This document shows positions 9,403 through 19,954 of a stretch of 64,000 bases of DNA, in pieces. The translations under genes and the position numbers were made by a program. The DNA comes from Calothrix sp. NIES-4101 (GTDB lineage Bacteria > Cyanobacteriota > Cyanobacteriia > Cyanobacteriales > Nostocaceae): NCBI GenBank assembly GCA_004296455.1, contig AP018280.1, forward strand, positions 310,001 through 374,000. The letters are read 5' to 3'. The notes beneath the pieces were generated by a model. That model was not told the origin of the DNA and ran no database searches. It worked only from the letters and a program-made list of their open reading frames with translations. Within the stretch, counting starts at the first letter, position 1. Every line of letters begins with the position of its first letter.

Positions 9403-9758
9403 TTAGGTTCTATACAAATCCGAAATCCGACTGGATTTTTGTTGACATAAGCTGATGTGCAGCTAAATTGTATAAATGAAAAACATCAAGTTATTGTAGT
9501 ATGGGCATCTTGCCCGTGTCTAATTATACAAACTAAATGCACCACATCTTAGAATTGCTCCAAGAGTGAGGGAAGAAAGCTATTCCCTCACTCTTGGGGC
9601 TTTAATTTTGCGTGGGTAAGCATAAACTCAAAATCTTTGTCGCTATAGAAAAACAGAAGGGAAAAAATTAAATAAAAATACTGGAGTTACTCGGTTTGAG
9701 GGACTTCAATACAAATTAAAGTCTACGAACAGGTAAATCAAAAACTAGGTACATACTA
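9403..9758. other. Intergenic region before the trp supercluster
   Basis: No gene is seen. It contains a short GGGCA-TCT-TGCCC hairpin (9503-9515) of a kind dispersed in cyanobacterial genomes, the strong stem-loop at 9560-9597, and the presumed promoter of the DAHP synthase gene. Confidence 0.5.
9560..9597 (+). terminator. 15-bp perfect stem-loop after the usher gene
   Basis: CCAAGAGTGAGGGAA (9560-9574) pairs exactly with TTCCCTCACTCTTGG (9583-9597) across an 8-base loop and is followed by a T-rich stretch (GGCTTTAATTTTG). It separates the chaperone-usher locus from the trp supercluster. Confidence 0.75.
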
Positions 9759-10859
9759 ATGATTATTGTCCTTAAACCCCAAACACCTACATTAGAAATC
9801 GATCGCATTGTTAATGAACTCAGCCATTATCCTGTAAGTATTGAACGTTTACAGGGTAGATATAAGGTTGTGATTGGTTTGGTAGGAGAAACGAATGCGA
9901 TTAATCTTGATAATATTCAACAAATTAGTTCTTGCATTGAACAGGTGATTCGTGTTAAACAACCTTTCAAACGTGCTTCTCTGGAATACCGCTACGGGGA
10001 ACCTTCGGAAATTGCTGTTTCTACCCCCAATGGCATCGTGACTTTCGGGCAAAATCACCCGCTTGTTGTGGTTGCTGGTCCTTGTTCGGTGGAAAATGAA
10101 ACCATGATTGTGGAGACTGCTCAAGTCGTGAAAGCTGCTGGTGCCCAGTTTCTTCGAGGTGGAGCATACAAACCCCGTACCTCTCCTTATGCTTTCCAAG
10201 GACATGGAGAAAGCGCCCTATCTCTATTGGCAAAAGCTCGTGAAGTTACAGGTTTAGGGATTATTACTGAGGTAATGGATACCAGTGATTTGGAGGTTGT
10301 GGCTGAGGTTGCGGATGTGGTGCAAATTGGCGCTCGCAATATGCAGAATTTTTCTTTATTAAAGAAAGCTGGTGCAACTGGTAAGCCAATTTTGCTGAAA
10401 AGAGGTATGTCTGCAACAATTGAGGAATGGTTGATGGCTGCTGAATATATTCTTGCGACTGGGAATCCAAATGTGATTTTATGTGAGCGCGGGATTCGTA
10501 ATTTCGATCGCCAATATACGCGAAATACTCTTGATTTATCTGTGGTTCCTGTGTTGAGAACGTTGACACATCTACCAATTATGATTGATCCTAGCCATGC
10601 TACTGGTTATTCTCAGTATGTACCAACAATGGCAAAAGCTGCGATCGCAGTGGGAACTGATGCTTTAATGATTGAGGTACATCCTAACCCCAAAGCTGCT
10701 TTATGTGATGGTCCACAGTCGTTGACACCTCCTGATTTTAGGGAATTAATGCAGGAAATTCATCCTTTGGCTCAATATTTTGGTCGTGGTAAGACATTCT
10801 CGACTGCTATTAGTGGAAGTGTAAATGCTCAATCTTTTGCTGTTACTTTGTCAGCATAG
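9759..10859 (+). CDS. aroF: 3-deoxy-7-phosphoheptulonate (DAHP) synthase, type I-beta
   Basis: A 366-residue enzyme that condenses phosphoenolpyruvate and erythrose-4-phosphate, the first step of the shikimate pathway, in the cytoplasm. Residues 1-~85 are the ferredoxin-like regulatory N-domain of the I-beta class. The catalytic TIM barrel follows, with VVAGPCSVEN, the RGGAYKPRTSPYAFQG signature, a KRGMSATIEEWL stretch and DPSHATGY. The length fits the class. It heads a same-strand run of tryptophan genes, 194 bp before trpEG, so it probably supplies extra precursor for tryptophan or a tryptophan-derived product. DAHP synthase genes linked to trp genes are known from cyanobacterial scytonemin and hapalindole-type clusters, but no scy or prenyltransferase genes are visible here. 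Confidence 0.93.
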   Translation: MIIVLKPQTPTLEIDRIVNELSHYPVSIERLQGRYKVVIGLVGETNAINLDNIQQISSCIEQVIRVKQPFKRASLEYRYGEPSEIAVSTPNGIVTFGQNHPLVVVAGPCSVENETMIVETAQVVKAAGAQFLRGGAYKPRTSPYAFQGHGESALSLLAKAREVTGLGIITEVMDTSDLEVVAEVADVVQIGARNMQNFSLLKKAGATGKPILLKRGMSATIEEWLMAAEYILATGNPNVILCERGIRNFDRQYTRNTLDLSVVPVLRTLTHLPIMIDPSHATGYSQYVPTMAKAAIAVGTDALMIEVHPNPKAALCDGPQSLTPPDFRELMQEIHPLAQYFGRGKTFSTAISGSVNAQSFAVTLSA

Positions 10860-10920
10860 TCGCGCCAGGAGAAACCCGATTTCTTATCAAAAGTGAAGAT
10901 TATGCTCGATGATTTAATCC

Positions 10921-10937
10921 AAGAAACCGGGTTTCTT
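10921..10937. repeat. Palindrome between aroF and trpEG
   Basis: AAGAAACC-G-GGTTTCTT is a near-perfect palindrome, and a degenerate relative (AGAAACCCGATTTCT) occurs about 50 bp before it. Together they could fold as a larger hairpin downstream of aroF. This motif is a common dispersed palindrome in filamentous cyanobacteria as far as I recall. Confidence 0.5.
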
Positions 10938-11053
10938 TGGTCTGAAGGTTACTTTAATATATAGCCTTTTAGAGAAAGTCTCGGAGAATATTGCTAGTTC
11001 TAGTAGTAATTATCAACTAATTATTTATTCATCAGGTTTTTGAGGTAACAAGA

Positions 11054-13261
11054 ATGAGTTTTGATACACGCAGCTACTCTACTAAAGGTGGAATATTTGT
11101 ATCGCGATCGCTAACTAATATTTCGATTGATACTGCCACCGATGAAGTTTTAGTGCGTTTGGATTCCCAACGTGGGGGTTTGTTAGCAAGTAGTTACGAA
11201 TATCCAGGTCGCTACAAAAGATGGGCGATTGGTTTTGTCAATCCTCCTTTAGAGATAGCTACTCGTGATAATTCTTTTACGATTACAGCACACAATCAAC
11301 GAGGTCAAATATTACTTGATTATTTGGCAGAATGTTTGGATGAAGACTCAAATTTTACTGATGTTAATATTGGTGTCAATAAAGTCGGTAATTCCTTAAC
11401 TGGTTTTATCAAACCTAGTGCGAAGTTGTTTTCTGAAGAGGAACGCAGTAGACAGCCATCTGTTTTTAGCGTGGTTCGCCAAATCATATCTGTATTTGAG
11501 AGTCCAGAGGATGAACATTTAGGACTTTATGGTGCATTTGGTTACGACTTGGTGTTTCAGTTTGAGCAAATGTCGAAGTCTCTAGAAAGGGCATCCGATC
11601 AGCGAGATTTGGTATTATATTTACCTGATGAATTAGTTGTTGTTGATTATCACCTCCAACAGGCATTCCGCTTACAGTATGATTTTGTCACCAAAAATGG
11701 TAGCACTAGGGATTTACCTCGGACTGGTGAAATTATGGACTACCGAGGTAAGCGTTTAACTGCGAATCAAGCCTCAGACCATGCACCGGGAGAATACGAA
11801 GAACAGGTAAAAATTGCTCTCGACTATTTTCGTCGTGGGGATTTATTTGAAGTAGTTCCTGGTCAAAGTTTTTTCCAAACCTGCGAAACTCCCCCCACGC
11901 AACTTTTCCGCACCCTCCGCGAAATTAATCCTAGTCCCTATGGATTTATCTTTAATTTAGGGGGAGAGTATTTAATCGGTGCATCACCAGAAATGTTTGT
12001 CCGGGTTGATGGTAGAAGGGTGGAAACCTGCCCCATTAGTGGTACTATTCGTCGTGGGCAAACTGCGATCGATGATGCCGCGCAGATTCAGAAATTATTG
12101 AACTCGCGCAAAGATGAGTCGGAACTAACTATGTGTACCGATGTCGATCGCAATGATAAATCGCGTATCTGCGAACCGGGAACAGTGCGAGTTATTGGTC
12201 GCCGTCAAATCGAATTATACAGCCATCTCATCCATACTGTAGACCATGTAGAAGGCGTGATGCGCCCTGAATTTGACGCTTTAGATGCTTTCTTAACTCA
12301 TCTTTGGGCTGTTACTGTTACAGGCGCACCCAAGCGATCGGCTATGCAGTTTTTGGAGCAATATGAACGTAGTCCCCGACGTTGGTATGGTGGCGCAGTG
12401 GGTTGTATAAATTTTAATGGTAACTTGAATACTGGTTTAATTCTCCGCACCATCCAGCTAAAAGATGCGATCGCAACTGTTCGAGTTGGCGCAACGGTTC
12501 TCTATGATTCTGACCCGGAAGCGGAAGCGCAAGAAACAATTACGAAAGCTGCAGCGCTAATGCAAACCCTGCACCAAGCCAATCGCAAAAATGCAGACTT
12601 GCCAAAAATATCGACCTCTGAACAGCAAGAAGCGACTCCAGCATCGGGTAAACGAGTTTTATTAATTGACTACGAAGACTCATTTGTCCACACTTTAGCC
12701 AACTATATTCGCCAAACTGGAGCAACAGTTACAACTTTAAGACATGGTTTTGCCGAATCAATTTTTGATAGCGAAAATCCAGACTTAGTAATTTTATCAC
12801 CTGGCCCTGGAAGCCCTAGTGAGTTCGGAATTACAGAGACAATTCAAGCTTGTAAAAAACGCCAAATTCCCATGTTTGGAGTATGTTTAGGATTGCAGGC
12901 GATCGTGGAAGCTCACGGAGGCAAATTAGGAGTACTTGATTATCCTCAACATGGTAAAGTATCGCTGGTTTCTGTGGTTGATAAAAATTCTGTAGCTTTT
13001 AGAGATTTGCCCGAATCATTTGAAGTTGGTAGATATCATTCTTTATATGCATTACCTGAAAGTTTGCCCGCAGAATTAAGAGTGACTGCAATTTCTGAAG
13101 ATGGCGTAATTATGGGTATTGAGCATAAATATTATCCCATCGCTGGTGTGCAATTTCATCCAGAATCAATTATGACTTTGAGTGAAGGGGTGGGATTAGC
13201 AATTGTCAAGAATGTAGTTAGTACTTTCACAACTAAAAAATCTACTTCTGTCTTGGTATAA
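11054..13261 (+). CDS. trpEG: Fused anthranilate synthase (TrpE-TrpG)
   Basis: A 735-residue fusion. Residues ~1-510 are the chorismate-binding component I (GASPEMF, DVDRNDKSRICEPG, TVTGAPKRSAM and GGAVGCI motifs). Residues ~535-735 are the glutamine amidotransferase component II (LLIDYEDSFVHTL, SPGPGSP, nucleophile Cys611 in FGVCLGLQAI, and HPES near the end). It converts chorismate and glutamine to anthranilate. Most cyanobacteria encode these subunits separately as well; the fused form is typical of second trp gene sets in heterocystous strains. A Shine-Dalgarno GAGG at 11041 supports the ATG. It is likely controlled separately from housekeeping trpE. A hairpin follows the gene. Confidence 0.95.
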   Translation: MSFDTRSYSTKGGIFVSRSLTNISIDTATDEVLVRLDSQRGGLLASSYEYPGRYKRWAIGFVNPPLEIATRDNSFTITAHNQRGQILLDYLAECLDEDSNFTDVNIGVNKVGNSLTGFIKPSAKLFSEEERSRQPSVFSVVRQIISVFESPEDEHLGLYGAFGYDLVFQFEQMSKSLERASDQRDLVLYLPDELVVVDYHLQQAFRLQYDFVTKNGSTRDLPRTGEIMDYRGKRLTANQASDHAPGEYEEQVKIALDYFRRGDLFEVVPGQSFFQTCETPPTQLFRTLREINPSPYGFIFNLGGEYLIGASPEMFVRVDGRRVETCPISGTIRRGQTAIDDAAQIQKLLNSRKDESELTMCTDVDRNDKSRICEPGTVRVIGRRQIELYSHLIHTVDHVEGVMRPEFDALDAFLTHLWAVTVTGAPKRSAMQFLEQYERSPRRWYGGAVGCINFNGNLNTGLILRTIQLKDAIATVRVGATVLYDSDPEAEAQETITKAAALMQTLHQANRKNADLPKISTSEQQEATPASGKRVLLIDYEDSFVHTLANYIRQTGATVTTLRHGFAESIFDSENPDLVILSPGPGSPSEFGITETIQACKKRQIPMFGVCLGLQAIVEAHGGKLGVLDYPQHGKVSLVSVVDKNSVAFRDLPESFEVGRYHSLYALPESLPAELRVTAISEDGVIMGIEHKYYPIAGVQFHPESIMTLSEGVGLAIVKNVVSTFTTKKSTSVLV

Positions 13262-13299
13262 ATTTCCAGAAACCTCTAGAAACCTGGTTTATCCCCAAT

Positions 13300-13346
13300 A
13301 AAAAAGCTGCAAATAACCAAAAACTAGTTGGAATTTCAGCTTTTTT
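13300..13346 (+). terminator. Terminator-like hairpin between trpEG and trpC
   Basis: AAAAAAGCTG (13300-13309) pairs with CAGCTTTTTT (13337-13346), ending in six T. The 27-base loop is long, so it may be partial termination or attenuation inside the cluster. Confidence 0.5.
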
Positions 13347-13394
13347 AAATATTCAATTGCGGAATAGTTATTTGTAATTACGAGCAAAATTAAG

Positions 13395-14243
13395 ATGTTG
13401 AATTACCAAAAAGAAAATCAAATCATCTCACAACCTGCAAAACCACGTCATATCCTCGAAGAAATTGTTTTGCACAAACAGCAAGAAGTCAATTCAATGT
13501 ATGATAAATTATCATTTTCCGATTTAAAAAATCAAGTGAATTCTGCTCCTCAAGTCAGAGACTTTTTAGCTGCAATTCGCCAAAATCAGAAAAAACCTAG
13601 CATTATTGCTGAAGTCAAGAAAGCTTCACCTAGTAAAGGTGTGATTCGAGATGAATTTAATACTGTGGAAATTGCTTTAGCTTACGAAATAGGCGGCGCT
13701 AGTTGTATTTCTGTATTGACAGATCAAAAGTTTTTTCAAGGCAGTTTTCAGAATTTACAACTCATTAGAAGTCAGGTAAATATACCTTTACTTTGCAAAG
13801 AGTTTATTATTGACCCTTATCAAATCTATTTGGCGCGATCGCAAGGTGCTGATGCCATTCTTTTGATTGCGGCAATTTTGGAAGATAACACTATTCAAGA
13901 TTTTCTCCACCTTGCCCGTAGTTTAGGTATGACTGTTTTAGTTGAGGTACATACTTTAAATGAATTGGATAGAGTGTTGGCAATTCCGGGGATTAAATTA
14001 GTCGGAATTAATAACCGGAATTTAGAAGATTTTAGTGTTGATTTAGCAACTACTGAAGACTTATTATTACAGCGTCGAGAAAGATTACATCAATTAGATA
14101 TTACCGTTGTGAGTGAATCTGGTTTATATGCATCTAGTGATTTGGCTTTTGTTTTCCAAGCAGGTGCAGATGCTGTTTTAATCGGAGAATCTTTAGTCAA
14201 ACAAGATGATATTGAGCAGGCAATTCGCCAAATTCAAAATTAG
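13395..14243 (+). CDS. trpC: Indole-3-glycerol phosphate synthase
   Basis: A 282-residue (beta-alpha)8 enzyme closing the indole ring from CdRP. Family motifs are visible in order: [13 protein letters not shown] (catalytic Lys region), [50 protein letters not shown] and [10 protein letters not shown]. Length and motif order are normal, so it should be active. It sits 133 bp after trpEG and 76 bp before trpA on the same strand. The N-terminal ~20 residues are variable, and an internal Met could be used. Confidence 0.95.
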   Translation: MLNYQKENQIISQPAKPRHILEEIVLHKQQEVNSMYDKLSFSDLKNQVNSAPQVRDFLAAIRQNQKKPSIIAEVKKASPSKGVIRDEFNTVEIALAYEIGGASCISVLTDQKFFQGSFQNLQLIRSQVNIPLLCKEFIIDPYQIYLARSQGADAILLIAAILEDNTIQDFLHLARSLGMTVLVEVHTLNELDRVLAIPGIKLVGINNRNLEDFSVDLATTEDLLLQRRERLHQLDITVVSESGLYASSDLAFVFQAGADAVLIGESLVKQDDIEQAIRQIQN

Positions 14244-14319
14244 CTGGCATATTTTCTTTTTTCTATACGTGATACATAATTGTTAGCTGATTAAAAACAC
14301 TAATTCTTAATTCATAAAT

Positions 14320-15123
14320 ATGACAATTACAACGACATCAATCTCCAAACATTTTGAATCATTACGTGCCGCAAATAAATGCGCTTTGATTCCTTTTATT
14401 ACAGCAGGTGATCCAGATTTAGAAAATACTGCTGAGGCTTTACGAATTTTGGACGCAAGCGGTGCAGATTTTATCGAATTAGGTGTTCCCTATTCTGATC
14501 CTTTGGCTGATGGACCAATTATTCAAGCGGCTGCAACTCGTGCTTTAAAACAAGGAACTCGTTTAACTGATGTTTTAAATATGGCACAATCAGTAACTCG
14601 GAGTTTAAAGTCGCAAATTATTCTTTTTACTTATTACAATCCGATTCTGAATTTAGGGATTGAGAAATTTATTAAACAAGTTGTCGATGCCGGAATTAAA
14701 GGTTTGGTTGTACCCGATTTACCTCTGGAAGAAGCCAGCGATTTAATTAATTTTGCTGATATTTATGGGATTGAAGTAACTTTATTGGTGACTCCTAATA
14801 GTTCCCCAGAAAGAATCAAAGAAATTGCTCGTAAATCGCAAGGATTTATTTACTTAGTCAGCGTTACGGGTGTGACAGGAGTGAGGATGCAAGTACAAAC
14901 ACGAGTTAAAGATGTACTTAATAATATCCGTAGTGTCACAAATAAACCAATTGGCGTTGGTTTTGGCATTTCTACTCCAGAACAAGCTCGGCAAATGCGT
15001 GAGTGGGGTGCTGACGCTGTAATTGTTGGTAGCGCATTCGTGCAGCGTTTAGGAGAAAATACACCCTACAACGGTTTACGGGCTATTCGTGAATTTTGCT
15101 GCGATTTAAAAGCGGCAATCTAA
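14320..15123 (+). CDS. trpA: Tryptophan synthase alpha chain
   Basis: A 267-residue (beta-alpha)8 subunit that cleaves indole-3-glycerol phosphate to indole and passes it through a tunnel to TrpB. The signature [15 protein letters not shown] holds the catalytic Glu and Asp. [28 protein letters not shown] and VGFGIS are all present. It has the usual length. It lies between trpC and trpB, 124 bp before trpB, an order (C-A-B) that differs from the usual trpBA but is seen in the secondary cyanobacterial trp clusters. Confidence 0.95.
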   Translation: MTITTTSISKHFESLRAANKCALIPFITAGDPDLENTAEALRILDASGADFIELGVPYSDPLADGPIIQAAATRALKQGTRLTDVLNMAQSVTRSLKSQIILFTYYNPILNLGIEKFIKQVVDAGIKGLVVPDLPLEEASDLINFADIYGIEVTLLVTPNSSPERIKEIARKSQGFIYLVSVTGVTGVRMQVQTRVKDVLNNIRSVTNKPIGVGFGISTPEQARQMREWGADAVIVGSAFVQRLGENTPYNGLRAIREFCCDLKAAI

Positions 15124-15195
15124 GTGTTGGGCGGAGAGTGGTTAGTGGGGTCTTAAATTATACATGGCATGAGATTAGGCGAGTAATACGCAAAC

Positions 15196-15228
15196 ATTAC
15201 ACAAATATTACGAATGTATTACACAAAT
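15196..15228. promoter_or_regulatory. Paired direct repeat upstream of trpB
   Basis: ATTACACAAAT occurs at 15196-15206 and again at 15218-15228, exactly 22 bp apart, about two helical turns, with a further TATTACG between them. This spacing is what a dimeric or tandem-binding regulator would use. The second copy lies 12 bp before the AGGAG ribosome-binding site of trpB. Confidence 0.4.
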
Positions 15229-15247
15229 TACAAATTTAGGAGATGAC

Positions 15248-16471
15248 ATGTTGTTAAACGTACAAAATTCTGCAATTAATCGAGAGCCTGATATTAACGG
15301 TCGATTTGGTCAGTTTGGCGGTAAATTTGTTCCCGAAACACTCATGCCTGCTTTAAGTGAGTTAGAGGTTGCATTTCACAAATATTACAATGATGCGGAT
15401 TTTCAAACCGAATTACAAAGCCTGTTACGGGATTATGTCGGACGTGCAACCCCACTTTATTTTGCAGAACGATTAACTAAACACTATGCTCGTCCTGATG
15501 GTACTGGAGCGCAGATTTACTTAAAACGTGAAGATTTAAATCATACTGGCGCTCATAAAATTAATAATGCTTTAGCTCAAGTGTTACTAGCTCAACGTAT
15601 GGGTAAAAAGCGAATTATTGCCGAAACGGGGGCTGGTCAACATGGTGTGGCAACTGCTACAGTCTGCGCGCGTTTTGGTTTGGAATGCGTTATTTATATG
15701 GGCATTCACGATATGGAACGGCAAGCTTTAAATGTGTTCCGAATGCGCTTGATGGGGGCTGAAGTTCGTCCCGTGGAAGCGGGAACGGGTACACTCAAAG
15801 ATGCGACTTCAGAAGCGATTCGTGATTGGGTAACAAACGTGGACACAACCCACTATATTTTGGGTTCAGTTGCTGGCCCCCATCCCTACCCGATGATGGT
15901 GCGAGAATTTCAAGCGGTGATTGGTAAGGAAACTTGCGCTCAAGCGATGGAAAAATGGGGTAGTTTACCGGATATTTTACTGGCTTGTGTAGGTGGCGGT
16001 TCTAATGCGATCGGGCTTTTTCACGAGTTTGTAGATGAAGCATCTGTGCGTTTAATTGGTATTGAGGCTGCTGGTGAAGGAATTGATACATATAAACATG
16101 CAGCAACTTTAACACTTGGTCGTGTTGGTGTTTTGCATGGGGCACGAAGCTATCTTTTGCAGGATGATGATGGTCAGATTATCGAAGCGCACTCAATTAG
16201 CGCTGGTTTGGATTATCCTGGTGTGGGACCAGAACATAGTTATTTAAAGGATATAAAACGTGCTGAATATTACAGCATTACCGATGAACAAGCTTTAGCT
16301 GCATTTCAACGGTTGTCCCAACTGGAAGGAATTATTCCCGCATTAGAAACATCCCATGCGATCGCATTTCTGGAAACTTTATGTCCACAGCTTGTTGGTA
16401 GTCCGCGAATTGTGATTAATTGTTCGGGACGTGGTGATAAGGATGTGCAAACGGTGGCGAAATATTTTTAA
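15248..16471 (+). CDS. trpB: Tryptophan synthase beta chain
   Basis: A 407-residue PLP enzyme joining indole and serine. The PLP lysine lies in the [11 protein letters not shown] motif; [14 protein letters not shown], the GGGSNAIG phosphate loop and the C-terminal NCSGRGDKD serine-binding motif are intact. The start is supported by AGGAG eight bases upstream. Its alpha partner is the preceding gene. It is followed after 185 bp by a Rieske oxygenase gene. Confidence 0.96.
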   Translation: MLLNVQNSAINREPDINGRFGQFGGKFVPETLMPALSELEVAFHKYYNDADFQTELQSLLRDYVGRATPLYFAERLTKHYARPDGTGAQIYLKREDLNHTGAHKINNALAQVLLAQRMGKKRIIAETGAGQHGVATATVCARFGLECVIYMGIHDMERQALNVFRMRLMGAEVRPVEAGTGTLKDATSEAIRDWVTNVDTTHYILGSVAGPHPYPMMVREFQAVIGKETCAQAMEKWGSLPDILLACVGGGSNAIGLFHEFVDEASVRLIGIEAAGEGIDTYKHAATLTLGRVGVLHGARSYLLQDDDGQIIEAHSISAGLDYPGVGPEHSYLKDIKRAEYYSITDEQALAAFQRLSQLEGIIPALETSHAIAFLETLCPQLVGSPRIVINCSGRGDKDVQTVAKYF

Positions 16472-16656
16472 TCGGTTACTTGCATACAATTAAAAATGCG
16501 ATCGCTAAGTATATTTAACAGACTTACCCATAAAATTATCAGCTTGAGAATTCTGAGCCGCAGATACATCCTAACGGAGGCTGATAAGTAGGGATACATG
16601 TGTAAGTTCTAATTAATTTCGCTTTGTATTTACCTACAGCAATTAGGAGTTTACTG

Positions 16657-17634
16657 ATGGATTACAACGATTTTCTCAAGCATGATTGGCATGTGGTGGC
16701 AAGTTCTCAAGATTTGTTACCGGGAAAAATTCTTAAGGTGCGGTTGTTAGGTCAAGATGTTGTATTATGGCGCAATATTAATAATGAAGCTGTGGCTTGG
16801 GAAGACCGTTGCCCCCATCGTGGTGCGAGTTTGGCACGGGGATGGGTTGAAAATGATGCTCTGGTTTGTCCCTATCACGGGTTAGCTTTTAACGGTGAAG
16901 GTAAATGTTCTCACATTCCTGCACATCCAGAAGCTGCACCACCTAAAAAGTCTAAAGCTTGCGTAACAACCTACAATCTTCAAGAGCGCTACGGAATGAT
17001 ATGGGTTTGCTTAGGGACACCAGAACAAGACATAGCACCCTTTCCAGAATGGGATACACCGAACTACCATAAGTATTTCTTCGGCCCAACCATGTACCAA
17101 AGTAGCGCTGGACGCGCTCTAGAAAACTTCATTGATTTCAACCACGTACCTTTTGTGCATGGAGATACCCTGGGCAACTCTGAGTATGCAAACACAAATG
17201 GCTCTGAATATACAGTACAGGTGAGTTCAGATGGCATCTACATCAGCAATGTTAAGACTTGGGAGAACGATCTGAGGATTAAAGGAAAAGTGATATGTCG
17301 TAATCTAGTATTTGAAGTTTTGCGTCCCTTAACTGCGTGTTTACGCAGAGTTGCAACCGATGAACCTCTAATTATCTTCTATACCATAACCCCCGTTGAT
17401 GAGGAAGAATGCCTCGTGTGGAGGTGGACTTTTTTCAACCAGGAAATTCCAGAGAAGATGTTCAATGAGTTCACTAATAGTCTGATGAATCAAGATGTTG
17501 AAGCCGTTGAATCCCAACGACCCAAACGTTTACCTTTAGACTTGCAAGCAGAATATCATTTGCCGAGCGATCGCGCTACTGTAACTTATCGTAAATGGTT
17601 AAAAAAGTTGGGTGTCACTTTTGGTACTGTTTAG
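16657..17634 (+). CDS. Rieske non-heme iron oxygenase (VanA/PaO-like alpha subunit)
   Basis: Taking the ATG at 16657, backed by AGGAG at 16643-16648, the protein has 325 residues; a TTG at 16624 would add 11. The N-terminal Rieske domain binds a [2Fe-2S] cluster through Cys52-x-His54 and Cys71-x2-His74. The catalytic domain carries the mononuclear iron motif Asn157-x2-Asp160-x2-His163-x4-His168. These enzymes hydroxylate, demethylate or open rings using O2 and an external reductase, which is not encoded nearby. There is no transit peptide or C-terminal TM segment, unlike chlorophyll-pathway PaO/CAO. Its place between trpB and trpD suggests an indole, anthranilate or tryptophan-derived substrate; that is inference. 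Confidence 0.88.
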   Translation: MDYNDFLKHDWHVVASSQDLLPGKILKVRLLGQDVVLWRNINNEAVAWEDRCPHRGASLARGWVENDALVCPYHGLAFNGEGKCSHIPAHPEAAPPKKSKACVTTYNLQERYGMIWVCLGTPEQDIAPFPEWDTPNYHKYFFGPTMYQSSAGRALENFIDFNHVPFVHGDTLGNSEYANTNGSEYTVQVSSDGIYISNVKTWENDLRIKGKVICRNLVFEVLRPLTACLRRVATDEPLIIFYTITPVDEEECLVWRWTFFNQEIPEKMFNEFTNSLMNQDVEAVESQRPKRLPLDLQAEYHLPSDRATVTYRKWLKKLGVTFGTV

Positions 17635-17971
17635 TTTAATTGTATGGGAAAGAGTCACAGTGGCAAGGTGTTTAATCTTTTTCCTGGACTCAACAGGATC
17701 GGAATTTGGTTTTAGATTTTATCTCTGCCTATCCCATACTTTCTCCCAGAATCAATAATTTTCTCAACATTCTCAATTCGTGCGATCGCAATTCGTAATT
17801 TTAATTTTTTAGTTCGTATCGTTTTTATTGAGATAATCAGACTAGGTATTAATTTGTCTGAACAATTTTTCCAAATTTTCCCAAATAGTCTTTTAAGTTC
17901 TGTGTCACTCCATATTTCAATTACTCAGTAATAGCAAATCAGTAGTTTCATTTATAACAACATACTTCAAG
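17635..17971. other. Intergenic region before the porin
   Basis: No gene is seen in 337 bp. The sequence is AT-rich and presumably holds the porin promoter; it includes one HIP1-related GCGATCGC. Confidence 0.5.
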
Positions 17972-19723
17972 ATGCAAACACAAAATTTTTCCGTGAATGC
18001 CTTGATAGCAAACAAATTTCAACACAACTTGTTGAATAATTGTTTTGTCAAAGGAACCAGTTTGTTATCTTTTTTACTCCTTGCTGCCTATCCTGTAAGT
18101 GCAGAAACAACTGATTTTTTAACTGATTTTTCTGCCAATAATTCCAGGGAAATTGCTCAGTCCGTAAATGCAGAATCAGTCAAGCGATCGAACTCAGAAG
18201 CACAGATATCTGGGATGAATCAGGTGACAAATGTCAACCAACTTAGCGATGTGCAAACAACTGATTGGGCATTTCAAGCATTACAATCCCTAGTAGAACG
18301 TTATGGGTGTATTGCTGGGTATCCAAATTCCACTTTCCGGGGTAATCGAGCCATGACTCGCTATGAGTTTGCGGCTGGACTCAATGCTTGTTTGGAACGT
18401 GTGAATGAATTAATCACGACTGCAACTAACGATTTAGCCAAAAAACAAGATTTAGAAACCTTACAGAAACTACAGGAGGAATTCAGCGCCGAATTAGCGA
18501 CTTTGCGGGGTAGAGTTGATAAGCTGGAAGCCAAAACAGCCGAACTCGAAGCTAATCAGTTTTCCACCACGACGAAAATGCAAGGTCAGGTAATTATTTC
18601 TGCGAATGCGGGAGGTTTTAGTGGCGACAGAATTATTGATGCGACGGGTAGAGTCCGCACACAACAACCGAATCCAACATTGGTATATCGAGCGGGAATT
18701 GATTTAAATACTAGTTTTAGTGGCACTGATTTGTTAAAAGTGCGGATGGAAACGGGAAGTGGAGCAGTCGAAAATGGTCGTCCTATTGGTGGCAGAGATA
18801 ATGCTGGTGGTGAGTTAGAACCATTTTTTGGTAGCGCTTTGGATTATTCGATTAATCCTCCCACCAATAATGATATAGAGATATCTAGGATTATTTACAG
18901 TTTTCGCCCGACTAAAGATTTACAGGTGACGCTGGCTCCTATTTTCCAAACCGCAGATATTATCGACTTCAATAGTTATGCAAGACTGAGTTTTCGCGAT
19001 TTTAGCACTCAGGCATTTGTGAATAATTATATTCTCTTCCCAATTACAATTCCAAGCGGGGGAGCAGCGATTGAATGGAAACCTGGCGGAGGAGCCTTAT
19101 CTGTACGGGCTGTCTATGCTGCCGCAGAAGTTGCAAATCCTGGAAATCAACAACTAGCTAGCGGAGTGTCCCCATTTATAGAGGTGTTATATCCCAACAA
19201 TTTTAGACCTCCCATTCCCGGTGGCGTTGGCGCTCCTGAAATTTCTGGAGGTTTATTTGGGGACAACTATCAAGGTACAGTGGAATTAGAATATGCGCCT
19301 TCGCGAAATTTTGCCTTGAGGTTGCAATATGCAGGTGGTGAAATATTTAATAATCACTTTGATGCGATCGCCGGTAATATTGAACTGACATTAGCTGAAA
19401 AGTTTGGTATTTTTGGACGCTACGGTTACTCTAGCTATGATGGCACAGCGTTTGGTGATATTAATCCCAATTATTGGATGGCTGGAATTGCGATGCGTGA
19501 CTTGTTTACACGCGGTGCATTAGCAGGATTTGCAGTTGGTCAACCATTAATTGCGACTGAAATTGGTGATGCAACTCAAACTAATTACGAGTTGTTTTAT
19601 AATTATCCATTCAGTCGAAATATTCAAGTGACTCCGGCAATTCAAATCATTGAAAATGCTGGCAATAATGGTAGTAATGGTACTATTTATTCTGGTACTT
19701 TACGGACGGTATTTTCTTTTTAG
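17972..19723 (+). CDS. SLH-OprB type outer-membrane porin
   Basis: A 583-residue protein with an N-terminal signal sequence (cleavage near VSA-ET, ~residue 45). An S-layer-homology domain follows (VNQLSDVQTTDWAF, then GYPNSTFRGNRAMTRYEFAAGLN), then a ~45-residue coiled coil (LxxLxxxFxxELATLRGRVDKLEAKTAELE), then an OprB-like beta barrel ending in Phe (RTVFSF). This is the standard cyanobacterial porin design: the SLH part anchors to peptidoglycan-linked polymer, and the barrel passes small solutes or ions, in some relatives iron. It interrupts the trp cluster between the Rieske gene and trpD. It might export or take up a cluster product, but that is speculative. Confidence 0.9.
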   Translation: MQTQNFSVNALIANKFQHNLLNNCFVKGTSLLSFLLLAAYPVSAETTDFLTDFSANNSREIAQSVNAESVKRSNSEAQISGMNQVTNVNQLSDVQTTDWAFQALQSLVERYGCIAGYPNSTFRGNRAMTRYEFAAGLNACLERVNELITTATNDLAKKQDLETLQKLQEEFSAELATLRGRVDKLEAKTAELEANQFSTTTKMQGQVIISANAGGFSGDRIIDATGRVRTQQPNPTLVYRAGIDLNTSFSGTDLLKVRMETGSGAVENGRPIGGRDNAGGELEPFFGSALDYSINPPTNNDIEISRIIYSFRPTKDLQVTLAPIFQTADIIDFNSYARLSFRDFSTQAFVNNYILFPITIPSGGAAIEWKPGGGALSVRAVYAAAEVANPGNQQLASGVSPFIEVLYPNNFRPPIPGGVGAPEISGGLFGDNYQGTVELEYAPSRNFALRLQYAGGEIFNNHFDAIAGNIELTLAEKFGIFGRYGYSSYDGTAFGDINPNYWMAGIAMRDLFTRGALAGFAVGQPLIATEIGDATQTNYELFYNYPFSRNIQVTPAIQIIENAGNNGSNGTIYSGTLRTVFSF

Positions 19724-19954
19724 ATATGTGCAGAATTTAAAGGAAAATTTACGTCACACACAATTTTTTCAAAGATAAAACCACAGATGTGATTAATAGC
19801 AAATTCAGCTAATTAGTTATCAATAATTTCTCTTTGCGTCTCTCTATCCGCCTATCTGTGCGTCAGTTGTATCGTTATCATTCAGATACACCTGATAGAA
19901 TTTCACCATTTAGCAATATCATGATTTTTATGCATATATATTGGAGCTTAAACA

